From: Chionis minor
Taxonomy: Eukaryota > Chordata > Aves > Charadriiformes > Chionididae
Assembly: GCA_013398295.1 (NCBI GenBank)
Contig: VZSF01002918.1
Span: 62,001 to 126,000, forward strand
Length of the DNA stretch: 64,000 nucleotides
Direction of reading: 5' to 3'
Both the position numbers and the translations under genes were made by a program. Shown here one piece after another: positions 21,554 through 34,880 of this stretch. The notes under the pieces were generated by a model that made no database searches, was not told the DNA's origin, and saw only the letters and a program-made list of their open reading frames with translations. How positions within the stretch are numbered: position 1 is the stretch's first letter; each line of letters begins with the position of its first letter.

Positions 21554-24500
21554 ATAATGTGGAATTGTTATAGAAACAAATTTAAATGTTGAATTTTATT
21601 ATACAGTGATGTCTTATTAGTATTCACAATGAATTGTGTGACATCTCTGCACATTCAGATTATAGCACATAGTGCTTTGAAAGAGAACGAACACACTCAT
21701 CAAATCCACATTAGGATACTGCAATGATACAAGTAATTCAATCAAAAAAACATACAGTATCTTTTGAGGAAGGGTTGCAAACTTTGTGATAAACTGGTAA
21801 TTTGCTCAGTTCTGTGCTGGAGACAGTCATGTAACTTCCTTTATTAGGTATACCCATCATAAAAAATAACTACACAGTTATCTGAAAAATATACAATTGT
21901 CGCCTAAAATAAGTTGTACTAAGACTGTTATCTGCAAATTTACAGTTCGGGTAGGGTGTGTGATTGCACTGACTCCTAACAACCTGCCATTTTCAAAATG
22001 TATTTCCCCACAGCATGTTGAAATTTGGAGAATCCCAGCTGGCAGGATGGCATGGCTGGGGAAAGGAAAGCAGCTGGTGCCCTGTCCCATGCTGAGGGCA
22101 GGGACATAATACCTGCATGATCCCTGCTGCTTCCTCTTGGGCTCTGCTGCCTCAGATGGGAGACTCAGAGCAATGGGGATTGGGGGTAAAACAAGTCCCG
22201 AAAAATATTTCATGGCCTCAGTTACTGTCCCAAATGACACAGAGTATCTCCCATGTCTGAATGAGATTCTTCTACGTGAAATAATACAACAGCATCTCTA
22301 AGTGCAGGAAAGGCTTATAGTAACATGCAATACTTTCAGCTAATGCATCAGATGTGTCGCACACAAGCAACTCCCCTGAACTGAGCCAAACTTGCTTACC
22401 ACGCTAATGGTAAAGTAATTCAAATCTGGAGATGAAGAGGCTTCTTTCACCATAGAGCTGTGGTAAGACTGCCCCAATATGCGGTTCTGCTTTGCACCTC
22501 CGTGTGCTCCCACTGTAACGAGGAGTTGTCGCTGGCACATTAATTGGCCTAGCTCAGGAAACCCTTTTAGTAAGAACAGGACAGCCTGGGCCGTGTAGTG
22601 GTGCTCGGCATTTTGATGCCGTTTGCTGAAATGAATGTTGTGCTGCCAATTCTTCATCTGTGCTGTTACTAGGTTAAACCCAGGTGCATATGCCAGGATG
22701 ACACAATTGTTAACTCATGAACATTGTAGAACTAATACACCCTAAAAAAATATTTGACTTCTGGTAAGCATTAGGTGGGGAATTTCTCACATTGAGAGAG
22801 ACTGAATGTAATTTTTCTATAATGGGGAAAAAATAGACTTTCTGCAATTGCCTGCTGGGATGCCTGAAGGTAAAGTTTAAGGACAGGGATTCCTTTTATC
22901 CTAATCCATTTCAATCTATCGCTGAGTAAGTTGATAAGAGAAGATCTAAGTATGCTCCTTTCCACTGCACCACCCTGGGAAGTAATAAATTACAGCATAT
23001 TATGTTCCCTAACAGTTCTACCCATCACAGGTTTGTCTTACAGAAGCCGTGATAAAGAGAAACACCTTGGATAAAGTAATGCAATTAACAGCTGCCATTT
23101 GAAATATGAAAAATTACATTTGCTTATCCCAGCCCATCTAGCTGCTCAACCATTTGTGAGGAAAAGTGCTGTTTAATGACTTGCCAGTAGACTGTAGGAC
23201 TAGTTTCCAATGGGCTTTGCTTCCTACAAAGGGAAGGTCAAGACCTCGGACCAGAGGTCAGGGATGCCCAGGGGCAGCCCGGCTCCATCTCCCGCAGTTG
23301 CCTGGGTGAGGGACACAACAGTGACATCTGCTCTCTAACACTTAGACCTACCTCTGATGTAAGGTGCTCTTTTCTCTGGATAAGGCAGCACCCAAAGCCA
23401 GAAAGGCAAAATGTTGCCTTGCCAGAGTGATAGATATGCTTCCCTTAATGATACATGTTCCTACTGTTACTCTGTCATTTAAACAATATAGTGCTGTTCA
23501 GCATTTATCTTTAAAGGGAGTTTTAGGTCCCAGTTTGTACTAAAGGAGCTATATGAAGTGCACTTATTAGAATGAAAAAATAGCTGTCTATAAAATGAGT
23601 CACTACTTGTAAGGGTGTAAAAATAAAAGCCCTCAGAGAAGGTGAGGTATTCTTTCCTCCCACACAGAATTTAAGGCTGCACTATGCTACAAACCAAAGC
23701 CATATGCCTCTTTCTTTAAAGATACGCAGCACTTTTTTTTTTATCTAAAACCACTTTGCGTATATCATGTGAGTTTTTCCAGGCCTTAATAAAGTGTTTT
23801 AAGGATAAGAAGTGGCATAGCTCTGCCTATAACAATGTCTTTAGACAGCATACAAAATCACCCTGTTCAGCACGGTCATCTGTGATATGTTAATGCAAAA
23901 ATAAAGAAGAAAAGAAAAAGCAACTTCAAAAGATTTATGCCCTTAGATTTCTTCATTTTCATTTCTCCTAATTTTTGATTGGAGGTTTACTGAAAGTGCT
24001 GCAGTGGAATCAGTGCAAAATAGCTCCAAATTTTAGCTGATAACTGAAGTCAACAGAGGGTTCTAGATAATTCTAAATGGATTTGAGATTATTTTTGTGA
24101 ATTTTGTTATATAGCATTTATACACATTATTTAAATAATACTTTACATGGCTACTTGCCAATTCAAAAAGTTGGCCAACAATTAAAATGTACATAAGAAG
24201 AAAGCAAGCCTGTTATCTTTGATTTTCATAAGTCATAGTGACATATTAAGGTTATTTAAAATGATTTATTAGAGTAATCTTTTCAACAAGCAAGCTGAGA
24301 GGTACTTGTCTTTGTCATAGACGCTATTTAAAAAAAATTATTTAAAAAAAATAATTTGTTTACCTCCTCACAAACATTTGTGACTATCACCATCTATATC
24401 TGGATACGTATTTGTATATATTTTGGAACACAGTATTGACTAGCTTTAGATTATAAAATCAATTCCTCCATCTCACATTATACCAGGCAAAGTTCCTTTC

Positions 24501-26529
24501 TAAAGCTCCAATATTTCTTAGAATGCTTTTCTAGACTTAATTTTGTAAACGTTATTTTGCAGATGTAAGAGTTGGAAACAAGAGTTACAATAATAAATAT
24601 TTAAGTTTGCAAACAGCCTTAACTCTGACTTAGCATTTCTTGTAGCATCCTGTACTCCCCAAACCTGCAGAAACTGCGTCTATGTATGTGGATGACTGGA
24701 AACCTGTCTGATGACAAAATTTTGGCTATGATGCTCAAAAATATGAACTTCTGATTTTTTTTTCTTTAGTATCTGCAAACACATAAGGAGAAAATCATCT
24801 TAAACTGTATGTTGAATATATGAAGAGGTATTTAAATATTTATTGTGTTATAAAATAACCTTATGCCACAGAAAATATTAGGACTTTATGGTTTTATTTA
24901 AATTCTCTGAAGTTCCTTACAAAGAGGCAAATCCTATCCTGAGATTCAATTAATTTAATTCCTAGCCAAGACTTCACTGAAACCAACAGATGTTCTTACT
25001 GAATAAAACCTGAATAGCAATTGAATAAAAGCTCCAGGAGGTATCCCAGTACTTATGAGGTCCCAGATCATCCTGTCACTTCTCAGCAGCTTTTAGTTCC
25101 GCGTACATCACGCTTCTGTGAAGCTGGCCTGCTTTGCCATCAGCTGCTCTCCCCCGATGTCAGTAGAGGAAAGTGACTTGCACTAGTTTTTGAGGGAGGA
25201 AAAATGAGAAGTCCCCACTCTGCTCCCAGAGCTCAGCGATAGGGCAGGGCTGAGGACAAGGTCCCTGGGGTGCGCGGGGGCTTTGGGGAGTCCATGGGTC
25301 CAGGGAGCAGCGGCCACAGCCCCGCCTGAAGCCACATAAAAGGGCAGTAAAACATATGGGTGACTCGAGTAAATCTAAAGAGTAATTGTGTTTCCCTGAG
25401 TGTAAGGTAAGTGTGTTTCATAGTAATGCTTGCCTTCTCAGGTATCACCTTTTGTTAATTAAAGAAATGCTTTATAACAGAACAGCTGTCATAGATGATA
25501 TAATTGCTATCACTTTGATATCTTAATTTAATTATACTGCAGGTTGTAAGTCCTTCAGGGCACCTTCATTTAAGAAGCTTGATGTTTCTCAGTCACCATC
25601 ATGAATGGGATTTTGGTTTTTTTCAGCATCAGCTACAAATGCATGGTCGCCTTAGCTGAGTCTAGGCCAGCAGGGCAAAGTCAGGCACGGGCCGATGTAA
25701 CTACAAGAGATAAAACAGACTGAAAAGGCAGATTTGTGGAGGTTCTGACTAGCCTTTCTACAATAACGAAGCTCATCATCCGGCAGAAGAGTTTAGGGCA
25801 AGTTATGTAGTAACGCTGCTCAAATTCTGACTTTGTACCGTATAGCCCACATTTGCTATTAAAAAGTGTATTATATGCCAAAGACGGATTCTAAACTCAG
25901 TGTTTCTCATCCTGCTATTTATCCTTAGTTGCAGCTGAGGAGACAGCTAGTCCATTTTCAGCTTACCTTGAGGTCCAGAAAACACACTTAAGCTGAATAT
26001 CTGTGTGAAATGTTTATAGTTCAGTTACATTAACAAGATTAATACAGTGGTCTAAGCTAAACAGAGAAAGAAAAAAATGCTTTCTGCCAGGCTGTTGAAT
26101 GTATTAATTTATTCCTGTTTGTTTGCACATTGGTATTGCAGGAATGCGCCTCTGACTGGTCTGAGCCCGCAGCCTGCTGAGGGGCATTGCCCGAACAGGG
26201 ATGAAGACAACCTCTGCCTTGAGACATTCCCCATCTGGACAGTGTTTGACACAACTGATAGTCAGTTTTATTATTTTGTTGGTGGCCAGACGCTCTTCTG
26301 TCACCATCATGACAAACTGCTGTGATGCACCGCTCTCAGGAAAGCTCAAGTGTTCGCTTGTTGCTGTGCCTTGGAGAACGGGATGCAGAACAGCCACATC
26401 CTACACGCTGGAGTAAATCATGAGTAGGAAAATTTCAGGAAGCAGAGTAAGGAATAACAAGAAGGTTAGGCCTTATATGTATTTCGTGCTGTTACTCTGC
26501 CATTTGGGATGGACAGGTCCTTGACGTGT

Positions 26530-26605
26530 CCCTCTTAACTCCCACTGAAGACAGTGGGAATCTTTGCACGGATTTAAACTGGAGCAGATTTGCTCCAAGA
26601 CACCG
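26530..26605 (+). mobile_element. Possible ancient sauropsid repeat relic
   Basis: The text aactcccactgaagacagtg, ggaatctttgcacggattt, then ggagcagatttgctcc resembles the conserved 'actcccattgaagtcaatggga ... gacttcaatgggagcaggat' pattern seen in old CR1/L3-type 3' regions of turtles, crocodilians and birds. The match is by memory and covers only about 75 bp. Confidence 0.3.
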
Positions 26606-29600
26606 AATTACATAAACAGCAGCAAGTTGAATAAGATGAAATTCTCCCACAAGAAACAGTAGGAAAAAATAATAAGGGAGACACTGTGTTCAATGGGGGA
26701 TACTGTGAGTAAAATCAATCTCTTAATGATGAATAATTGTAAAGGTTAAAAGAATGACATTATTGCGACAAGCTATGTACCCCTCCAGTCATCTCAGATG
26801 AGGTCTTATCTCCCACTGTGTTTTATTGTTTGGAATTATTGTATTACTGGACTTAACTTCATGTAAAATTAATTATTCCTTATTATATCTGCATTTTTAA
26901 AAAAAACACCAATTATGAGGTATGACATTTAAAAAGAATTCACCAAGTGAATTTAATTAAATTACGAATAGACAGAATGTTCTGCAAATAGAACTGCTGC
27001 TTTGAGAGCAGGCTGCAGCATGCTGCCTGCATGGTGTTAGCAGAACAGGCAGTAATGATGCATGTGTATGCTAGACTTTGGAAACGAAACTTTTCTGAAC
27101 TGGTGAAATACCAAGAATAATAATTAAAAGAGAGAGTAATTTGTAAGAAAATATACCATGCGTCCATGAAAGCAGGATGCCAGACTCCTTAGTGGTTTCA
27201 TGTTTTGTATTTTTAAAATACTTCTTTTAAGGGCAGCAGCAGTATAAGTCAAGTCAATAGTGAGAAAAAGCTGCATGAAGGATTTATTTTGGGTTTTGAC
27301 TCCTTAGTAGAGCAGATGAGTAAGAAGGGCTGGGTAAGTCTTGCTTAATTTTTGCAATGATCCAAGACAAACCAAGTGCTTGTAAGGATAATACAATTCC
27401 CTTCTTTCAGTACAGTTGCTTTTTCAGTTTTAGAGGAAACTCTTGTTTTTTCTACTCTTACATGACATAATGCAAAAGAAGTTACGAAGCAGATTTTGTG
27501 CTACATCCCTAAACTGCTCCAGAGCTTGAGGAGAGATCATCCTTAGCCTCTTGGATGGTATCAATAGTGGCTGAATAAAACCTCTGGAAAAACATACATT
27601 TCCTCTCTATTGCTGTGACAATCTAGTTTAAATCTAGACTATATTGCTTACATTCTCACCTTTAATGAAATGCTATGGGAAATCCATTCAAGTCAGGATA
27701 ACGTGGGAATAACCTTTGTGACTTCATTAAAGCTACAGTAGATGAAAAAATTAGGAAGTGAAATCCTCAAACATGTATTTAGTTTTCCTGCAGTGTCTTT
27801 ATTTAAAATCAATTTTCTCTGAAAAATGCATTAAGACTTCAGAAGCTAAAGATTTTGATACTCAAATATGTGTAAAGTAAATTATGTTTTGGTTTCCAAT
27901 CTTAACTGATGCTGGTACCATTATTGCGATTTTTATGTATCGAAGTGCCACAGAATGGTTAACTGCTTCAGAAGTGTAAAGTTTTAGGGACAGAGGAGCA
28001 GGACTCGGGCAACACTCTTCACGGGAAGCATTGACTGACACACATGCTGTTGCAAACCTTCTGGCCAGAGAATAAAATGTGAATTCTTTATTCACAGCTG
28101 AGAGTCTTTACTCCCCAAAGTAGCCTCCCTGAAGTCACCGCCTATATCTGAGAGCTGATTGTGTGAACCACATGTGATGCTGTAAAAATGGGATCAGTGA
28201 CCGGAGCGTCGTGGTAGTGCCTGCTTACAGGAATCCAGCTTTAAGGTGCTGCAGTCCTTACTCCTGCTTTTCTACAGGTAGGCCTTGGGGTGTGTCCTTT
28301 GCCAAGAAAATAGTCTGAAAAGAAAGTCACTGGGGGGGTGGGGGAGAAAAATACAACTAAATTTTGAAACAAGTTAGTGATAAGTGTTGGCAACATCAGA
28401 TAAAACTGAAACAGAGAGGTGATAATGGTATGAAACAGGAAAGGAGGAGTGCGAAGAACTGTCATCAGAAAAAAAAAAGGCAAAAAACAATTGAAGTTTA
28501 AAAAAGACAACTTGCTTTTTGTTACTGCTTTCTTTCTCCTTTATGCTCAAATATTTCAGATCATTTCTCTGAATATAAAAGCCAGGATGCCATAGCCGGG
28601 TCTTTCTTTCCTAAATGGTAACGCCATACTGGGAGTCCTGCCGGTTCCTCTTGAAAACTGATGATGGAGAAGCTGCGCTGTTCATGTAGTCCTGCCTATT
28701 TGTTATGAGTATGCAGAAGGTCCCACTTACCAGGCATTATGAACAAACCATTCAGAGGCAGTTTACTTATTCACTGGGCCAAGTATCTTCCCAGGCAAAA
28801 TTCTGGCTGAAAAATACCTTTTCCACCTTCTCCCTTTCAACCCTTTTCCTGGTTTTCTCAGGTATTTGGCTGTAGTTCCTCTCCTTTTCCTAAACATGGT
28901 ATTATAGCAAAAAGTACTTGTACCAATCTCTCCTCATAAGTCTGATCCTGACTGACAAAACATGCCGTCAGTCACTACTTTAGTCATGGTCCCAATTTCT
29001 TTATTTCAGGAGCTAATGCCCTCAGAAAGGCAAACATTATAATCAGCAACAAAATGAACAGCATTTCACTCATCCTTAGTCCTAGATGGTTGATACGCTC
29101 ACATGGGAACGTCAGGGAATAACTACACCACAAAAATGCCCATCTATGCCAGCGACACTCTATCCTGTGTCGGTAACGTTAGCACTGAAAGTGTAGGATC
29201 ATATATTACTTGGACTTCCCAGAGGTCTCAGATCCTCATTCCTACTATTTTATTTTTTTTTTATATGTCCTAACACAATCCAAATAGCCTAACTACATTC
29301 ATGCATGTAAAATCACACCTTCATTTTGCTGTGTATGAGGCAAAGAACTGAGTGCCCAGTTTGAAGGCAGCAGCCAATCTACAATGAGAAATTTTGCACA
29401 CAAGAGGAAAGCATAAGAAAATAAAAGGTCACTGTCTTAAGATGGTTAAAGAAAATGGGATAGAAAAGTGCTAGATGACAAAAAAGTGAATTACCATTAA
29501 GTCATTTTCCCTGCTGCCTGATTTCCTCTCATTCCTCCATCTTAGTGAACATTACACTAAATGACAAAACAAGTGGTAAAGACCAGGACAAGAACTTCTC

Positions 29601-30483
29601 CTGTAGAACAGACAGAAGTGTAACTTTGTAAGTCCTCTTTTTTCTTTCTTCTTTCCCCAAGATGCTCTTGTACAGAGTATGTGTTTGTGAACCAGAAGCA
29701 GGCTCTTAATGGAATGTGAAAATTATTTTTATAGTAATCTTACTTAACTTGCCATTTTTAAAACTAAATGCATGAGAATATGGAAAAGGAAAAGTTTGAG
29801 ATAAAGAAAATGCGCTAAGGGAGATGTACACATTTCCACTGAAAAATAAACTGGTGGTCTGGTTCACTGATACTGTATTTCTCCAGCATTAGGCAACTCT
29901 AGCAGGTAAGTCTGCTACAGAGTTTGACAAACACGTCTATCTGGTGCCTCTAAAATATTTTTTTTTCAAATGAGGGAAAGATCTCACAGTAGTTTAATAT
30001 GAATTAATGGATGGACCAGTGTGTGGGCATGCACTAATCACTGCATTAAGACAGGTATCACTGCACAGAATTTTGTTTGCTTGATGCAGAAATTTCGTGG
30101 CAGGTCAAAACTAATATATGTTAACTACCTGTTTGGAGCTATTGTGTCATATCCATCCTCACCACATCTAGTACCCTCTACTTGACAGTTTATCTCAGCT
30201 TAACTGCTAAAAAGAAAAGGTTCCTTGTATACTCAGGACCTATAAATCTTTTCTGACTGGAGCTGCTACTGGCTCCCCTAAGAAAACTTGTAGGAAACAA
30301 AGTTCCTGTTGGCAATACTACCATCTCGAATGCTTGCTAAGATCTTTTATCAGGCTCCAGTGATTATTTTGAATTTTAAAGTAAAAAATTGATTTTTTTT
30401 CTGCTTTATTAACCTCCCTATAGAAGTAAAGAAAGAAAAGTGAATTATATGAATGAACAAAGACAAATGTTATGTCTGTTTCA

Positions 30484-30560
30484 TAGTCTTATACTCAGCC
30501 TTATACCTTAAGTCTACACATAGCCTTATACCTTAAGACTACACATAGTCTTACACCTTA
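30484..30560 (+). repeat. 25 bp tandem repeat, about three copies
   Basis: Two full 25 bp units (30497-30521 and 30522-30546) differ by one base (T to A in the taagTcta part). They are flanked by partial degraded units at 30487-30496 and 30547-30560. Each unit contains agccttataccttaag and ctacacat. There are no spacers, so this is a minisatellite-like array. Confidence 0.85.
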
Positions 30561-32956
30561 TTCCTATTATTATTTAAGCGCTATATTTTAAAGGAATCTT
30601 TAAAAATAATTAGAGCAACCATGATTGCTAAGATTTATTTGGTTTACCTTTTTTTGGTCTTTTTTTCAGTAACTCATAATTTTGGTGTTTTAAACAGCTG
30701 TTTATGGTCATGTGTTTGTTTTTTGGACAAAAAAAGATGAAGAGTGGCTCAGAAAATAGGGACTGAAGGTCCATCTGGTTGATTAACATATTTCAAGAGT
30801 GCTACATGAGATAAAAAAAAATCTAGTGGTTCACATTTGCCTTCAACCTTCACCAGATCCAAGGATGTCCCCTAATCTGACTTATACTTTACTTTATTCT
30901 TGAATTCCTTTAAAGCTAATGTGCCTAAAAATACCTGTAAAATCTTCCAGATACTAACTGGAACATTGTGTTTTTTTGCCACAGGAAGTGTCATGTTCCC
31001 ACTTCTGCTTCAAACCAGCCAATTTCTAGGAGAAACATCAAGGAATTCATTGGGTTTGCCTGCAAAGCCTGCATCACTCTGTTGTCCAATGACGAGATTC
31101 AAGGCATGGAAACTTGGATTTTTGCAAGTTGCGTGAGGGGTTCAGCAAGGATTCAGGTGGACTCTTTAGTAAATCATTGCCTTATCCACACAAATCTGCC
31201 ATCTGCCGTTTTTCTGTATGCTTATTTCTTTTCCCTTATTGTAATTGAGAGGTACATCAGTGCCTAAGGCTACATTACTATCTCTAGACTCAAGCACTTT
31301 AAAACAAATGTCTCTTTTTGCATCTTCTGTTTTCTAGCTTGGTATTAATGCAGAGGTATGTTGTGGCTTCTCAGTGTGGTGGGTGTAGGTACTCTTCTCA
31401 GCGACCCTGCCTGGCCTCAGTATGTTTGTAAATGTTGAAGCCTAAAAGATGTTTTCCCCACAGAAACCACTAGGTAAATGTAACAAGTAATCAATCTTCT
31501 GAACAGCAATCAGCAAACCTCTTAACGAACATCCTACACAAACACAATAATTAATCTAAGCTATGACCTGAATAGCAATTAATATAATCAGCTTCAAATG
31601 GTGTGCCTACTGTACTCATTTTTTGACTGTCACAGTTAGAATGTTATATGCGATATAAACATACTGGTTTTTTTGAAGCATACTAATTTCAGGAGGGAAA
31701 GGCGACACAAATGTTGTATGCAGATCAGGTTGTTTGTTCCTATGTGTTCAGACTGAAGCAAAACACAGTATCAATGTCAATGCAGAACAAAAAGGATATA
31801 TACACTCAGAAACTAAAAAAAAAACCCCAAGCCACCAAAGCTAACGCAAAGCTCCCAGCAAACCTAGTTCTCTAACCACAAAGCCTCAGACAAGCAATCG
31901 TGGTCTGTGAACATTAAGTGGCAGAGAAAGAGATGTGTTTGGGCACAGGTTCAATTTAGGCAGTGCAAACTTAGCTCTCCTTTGTTAATTAGGAAGACGT
32001 GTCATTTTGAAAAGCACAGGCTGATCCTCAGCCAGTATAAGTCAGACTAGTGCCATTTCACTCGGTCCTGCTGAAGATAGGTGATACAACTTTTTTTGAG
32101 ATGATACACTTCCTTCTCTGAAGTAGTAAGTAACACTTAAAAATTTTAAAAAGCGAGTGAAATTCAAGTCTCATTGACTTCATGTTCATGTTGAGCAATA
32201 AAAGCAGGCAGGAAGGTTTCACTCCCCAGCGGACAGGCTGGAGGCAGCTGCGCACAGTAATGTTTATATGGCAGCACTGCAAAGGTGTTTTTAAATAGGA
32301 GTAAAAGTGTTTTCCTTAAGGATTAAAATAATGCACCTATCTTCTAGACACAATTCTAACAATCTTCTCTTTTACGCAGCTTTTCTTTTTACAAATCCTA
32401 ACTACTAAAATCAATATCAGAAATGCCTAAAGAATTGTGGCCAAAAATAAGCTCCTCCTTGGACAAATACAGGCAACTTTTTCTCACTTTCAGTATCCGA
32501 TATATTTAAGGATGGGATTTACTTCATACCATTTATTTATTTAGCTTGGCTGTCATTTCAAAATGATGGGGGAAAAAAAAGAATTCCTTGTCTTTTCCCT
32601 GGTGGTAGCTCAAACTATTTGAGATTGGGCAAATGCTCCCTAGGGACTGTCAAGAAATGCTCATCATGACATTTTTCTCAAATGACACTGAAATTGTCTT
32701 GTGAGTCATTAGATCCATCACTTAAATTTAACTACGCATTATGCACATTATAGCAGGTACGTGAAAAGGTAGGGCTAGCCAAAGGACGGAGAAGTCTGAC
32801 AGGTAACTACTGAATAGTTAAGAAAATCGATTGTTAATAATAATCTTGCTTACTCACAAAGAAAGAGCATGAGGAGCAATGGAAAAAAAGGGGGAAAAAA
32901 TTGTAAAACGAATAGAGCTAGAGGGAGGAGTGGAATACAAACAGGGATGTGCTAAT

Positions 32957-32974
32957 GGTGGTTCAAGAACCACC
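32957..32974. other. Short palindrome
   Basis: GGTGGTTC and GAACCACC, 8 bp arms around a central AA, form an almost perfect 18 bp palindrome. It could be a dimeric protein site or chance. Confidence 0.6.
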
Positions 32975-33608
32975 CTAGCACAACTAACAAAACATAACAT
33001 ACATTTTATTGATGATTCTTCCTCTTCAACAATTATTTTCTGCTGTTCTCTGCAGTGTCTCCACAGAGAGCTCGTTTTCACTTCCTCTACCATGCTTCAA
33101 AACACATCAATGTTTTTGTTCTCCGTATAGTGTGAAAGTAACAAAATTATTTTCCTAATTTCTCAGCTGTTGAAAGAGCACCTGTTGCCAGTTCCATTCG
33201 CCAAAGAAGGAATCAGCAACTCCCAAATTCTTTCTTTTTTTTTTTCTTTTGGTGTCCTCCATTCCACAGAAAATGCAATGTCTAGAAAGCCAGCTTCCTC
33301 CTTCCTCTCTATCCACCCCGTCTCACAATGCCTGGCCATTTCCTTTGGACTTCTTTGTGGCCGCTCTTATCTGTTAGTACCAGCAAGAGCTCCTCCGGCC
33401 TCAGGCGGGCACAGTTCACATCCAGGTGCCACTGCCCCGGGAGGCCGGCAGCCGCACTGTCCTCAGACAGCCTCCGGGATCTTCTCCTCCATGCTCAGAG
33501 GCATAAGGCAGGCAGATGGGCTCTCAGATGGTGATGGGGACAGCGAGGCACAGGATGTGCAGAAGCATCCCTTGTAGTGAGTGAACGGGAACAGACTGAG
33601 AAAGGGGG

Positions 33609-33622
33609 NNNNNNNNNNNNNN
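33609..33622. other. Assembly gap of 14 N
   Basis: Fourteen N lie between GGGGG on the left and a G-rich tract (gggtgggt followed by a run of thirteen G, to 33643) on the right. The true length and sequence are unknown. Confidence 0.98.
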
Positions 33623-33643
33623 GGGTGGGTGGGGGGGGGGGGG
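33623..33643 (+). repeat. G-rich, quadruplex-prone tract
   Basis: GGG-T-GGG-T followed by a run of thirteen G. Together with the GGGGG before the gap this satisfies a four-run quadruplex motif. It probably caused the neighbouring gap. Confidence 0.75.
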
Positions 33644-34329
33644 TCAGGCAGTTTCCAGCCGTGCTTTGTAGAGGACAGAAATAGTAGCTTGTGAAGGAGT
33701 TGGAGATTTCAAAGTCTGGACATCAAATTGAAAGTTTTTAAATTTTCCTTGAAAGAAAATTTCCGCTAATAATAATTTTTGTATCTAGCATATATAAGTT
33801 ATTAAAAATGTGGACACAAAATGCTTTAAAATGGTAGGGGGGGAGGGTGTTTTAAAAAAAAAGAAAGGAAAAAAAAAGTGGGATACACAGAAGCAAGAAG
33901 GGGCGGCAGCACTAGACAGATCACAACTATCATCATGTGAGATCTTCATAGCTGTGGCAAAATCAACCTGAGTTTTTATTTCAATCGATAACACCTTCTA
34001 TTAAAAAAATGCCAACCAAACAGATCTACAGACTCTCTCTAACCAGTGCAGTTGCTATGGTATAAATGAGTAGATGAAGTACGTTAAGGGTATCCCTGCT
34101 GAAATGCAAAATGCAAGCACTGAGAAGCTAGCCAAGCGGTATGAAAGCATACCAGCTGGGCTGGGACAGGAGAGGAGGAAGGTCAGGAACTCTGAAAAGA
34201 ATGAGGATCAATACAGAAGTCTTGAAAGGAATGAATTCGAGTCCTATGGAGAAAGAGAAACCTACCGTAGGTGAACTGTCAGAAGCAGCTACCAGTTCTA
34301 AAAATAATAGTGCTTGCACTTTTGCTCAA

Positions 34330-34375
34330 GTTTCTTTTTCTTTCTTTTTTTTTTTTTGCTTCTCATTTCCTTTCC
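34330..34375 (+). repeat. T-rich pyrimidine tract
   Basis: A long run of mostly T with scattered C, including a stretch of about 13 T. This is low-complexity sequence with no further signal. Confidence 0.7.
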
Positions 34376-34812
34376 TTGTCTGCTTTCCCCTGATTGATAA
34401 CAGAAAAAATTGGTGTTTTCTTTTTTTTTTGCTTCTATGTGCTATTGCAAAACTGCTGAAATCTGGCAGAGCAAAAAGGGTAGAAAAAAAGAAAGATTAA
34501 AAATGTTAAAGTATATTCAGCAACCAGGAAGCTGACCCAAAACTTCAGGTAACAAGTTCATGCAGATGTCAACCTAAAGTTCAGATGGATCAACATTTCA
34601 AGTGAATTTTCTGCAGGGTTTTTAGAGAGAAAGGTAAGAAGAAAGGCAATGAAACTGGAAGAAAGCTTTCAAGGCTCCTTTGGGCACGCAGTCCGCTCTG
34701 CAGCTCAGCTTAGCCGGAAGAGATATTCAAGACGGTCTAGATTTTTTTTTCTGCAAATTTCTCAATTAGAAATAGTTTATTAATTAAGGAAAATTAGTGA
34801 GAAACCCCACTA

Positions 34813-34880
34813 ATAGAATCATAGAATGGTTTAGGTTGGAAGGGACCTTGCAGATCATAGAGTTCCAACCCCCCTGCCAT
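34813..34880 (-). mobile_element. CR1 LINE 3' end fragment
   Basis: tagaatcatagaatggttta, then ggttggaagggacctt, then catagagttccaacc and cccctgcc, is the complement of the conserved 3' end of avian CR1 elements, including the terminal ATTCTATG octamer repeats. The element is thus in minus orientation with its 3' end at the left. Only about 68 bp is recognisable, a severe 5' truncation typical of CR1. The sequence to the right does not continue the CR1 consensus. Confidence 0.88.

Noticed and set aside
30484..30560. CRISPR-like array
   Set aside because: The 25 bp units abut without spacers and the genome is vertebrate, so it is a tandem repeat.
33170..33577. Plus-strand open frame of 135 codons beside the gap
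   Set aside because: No recognisable domain; it lies in a locally GC-rich area where stops are rarer.
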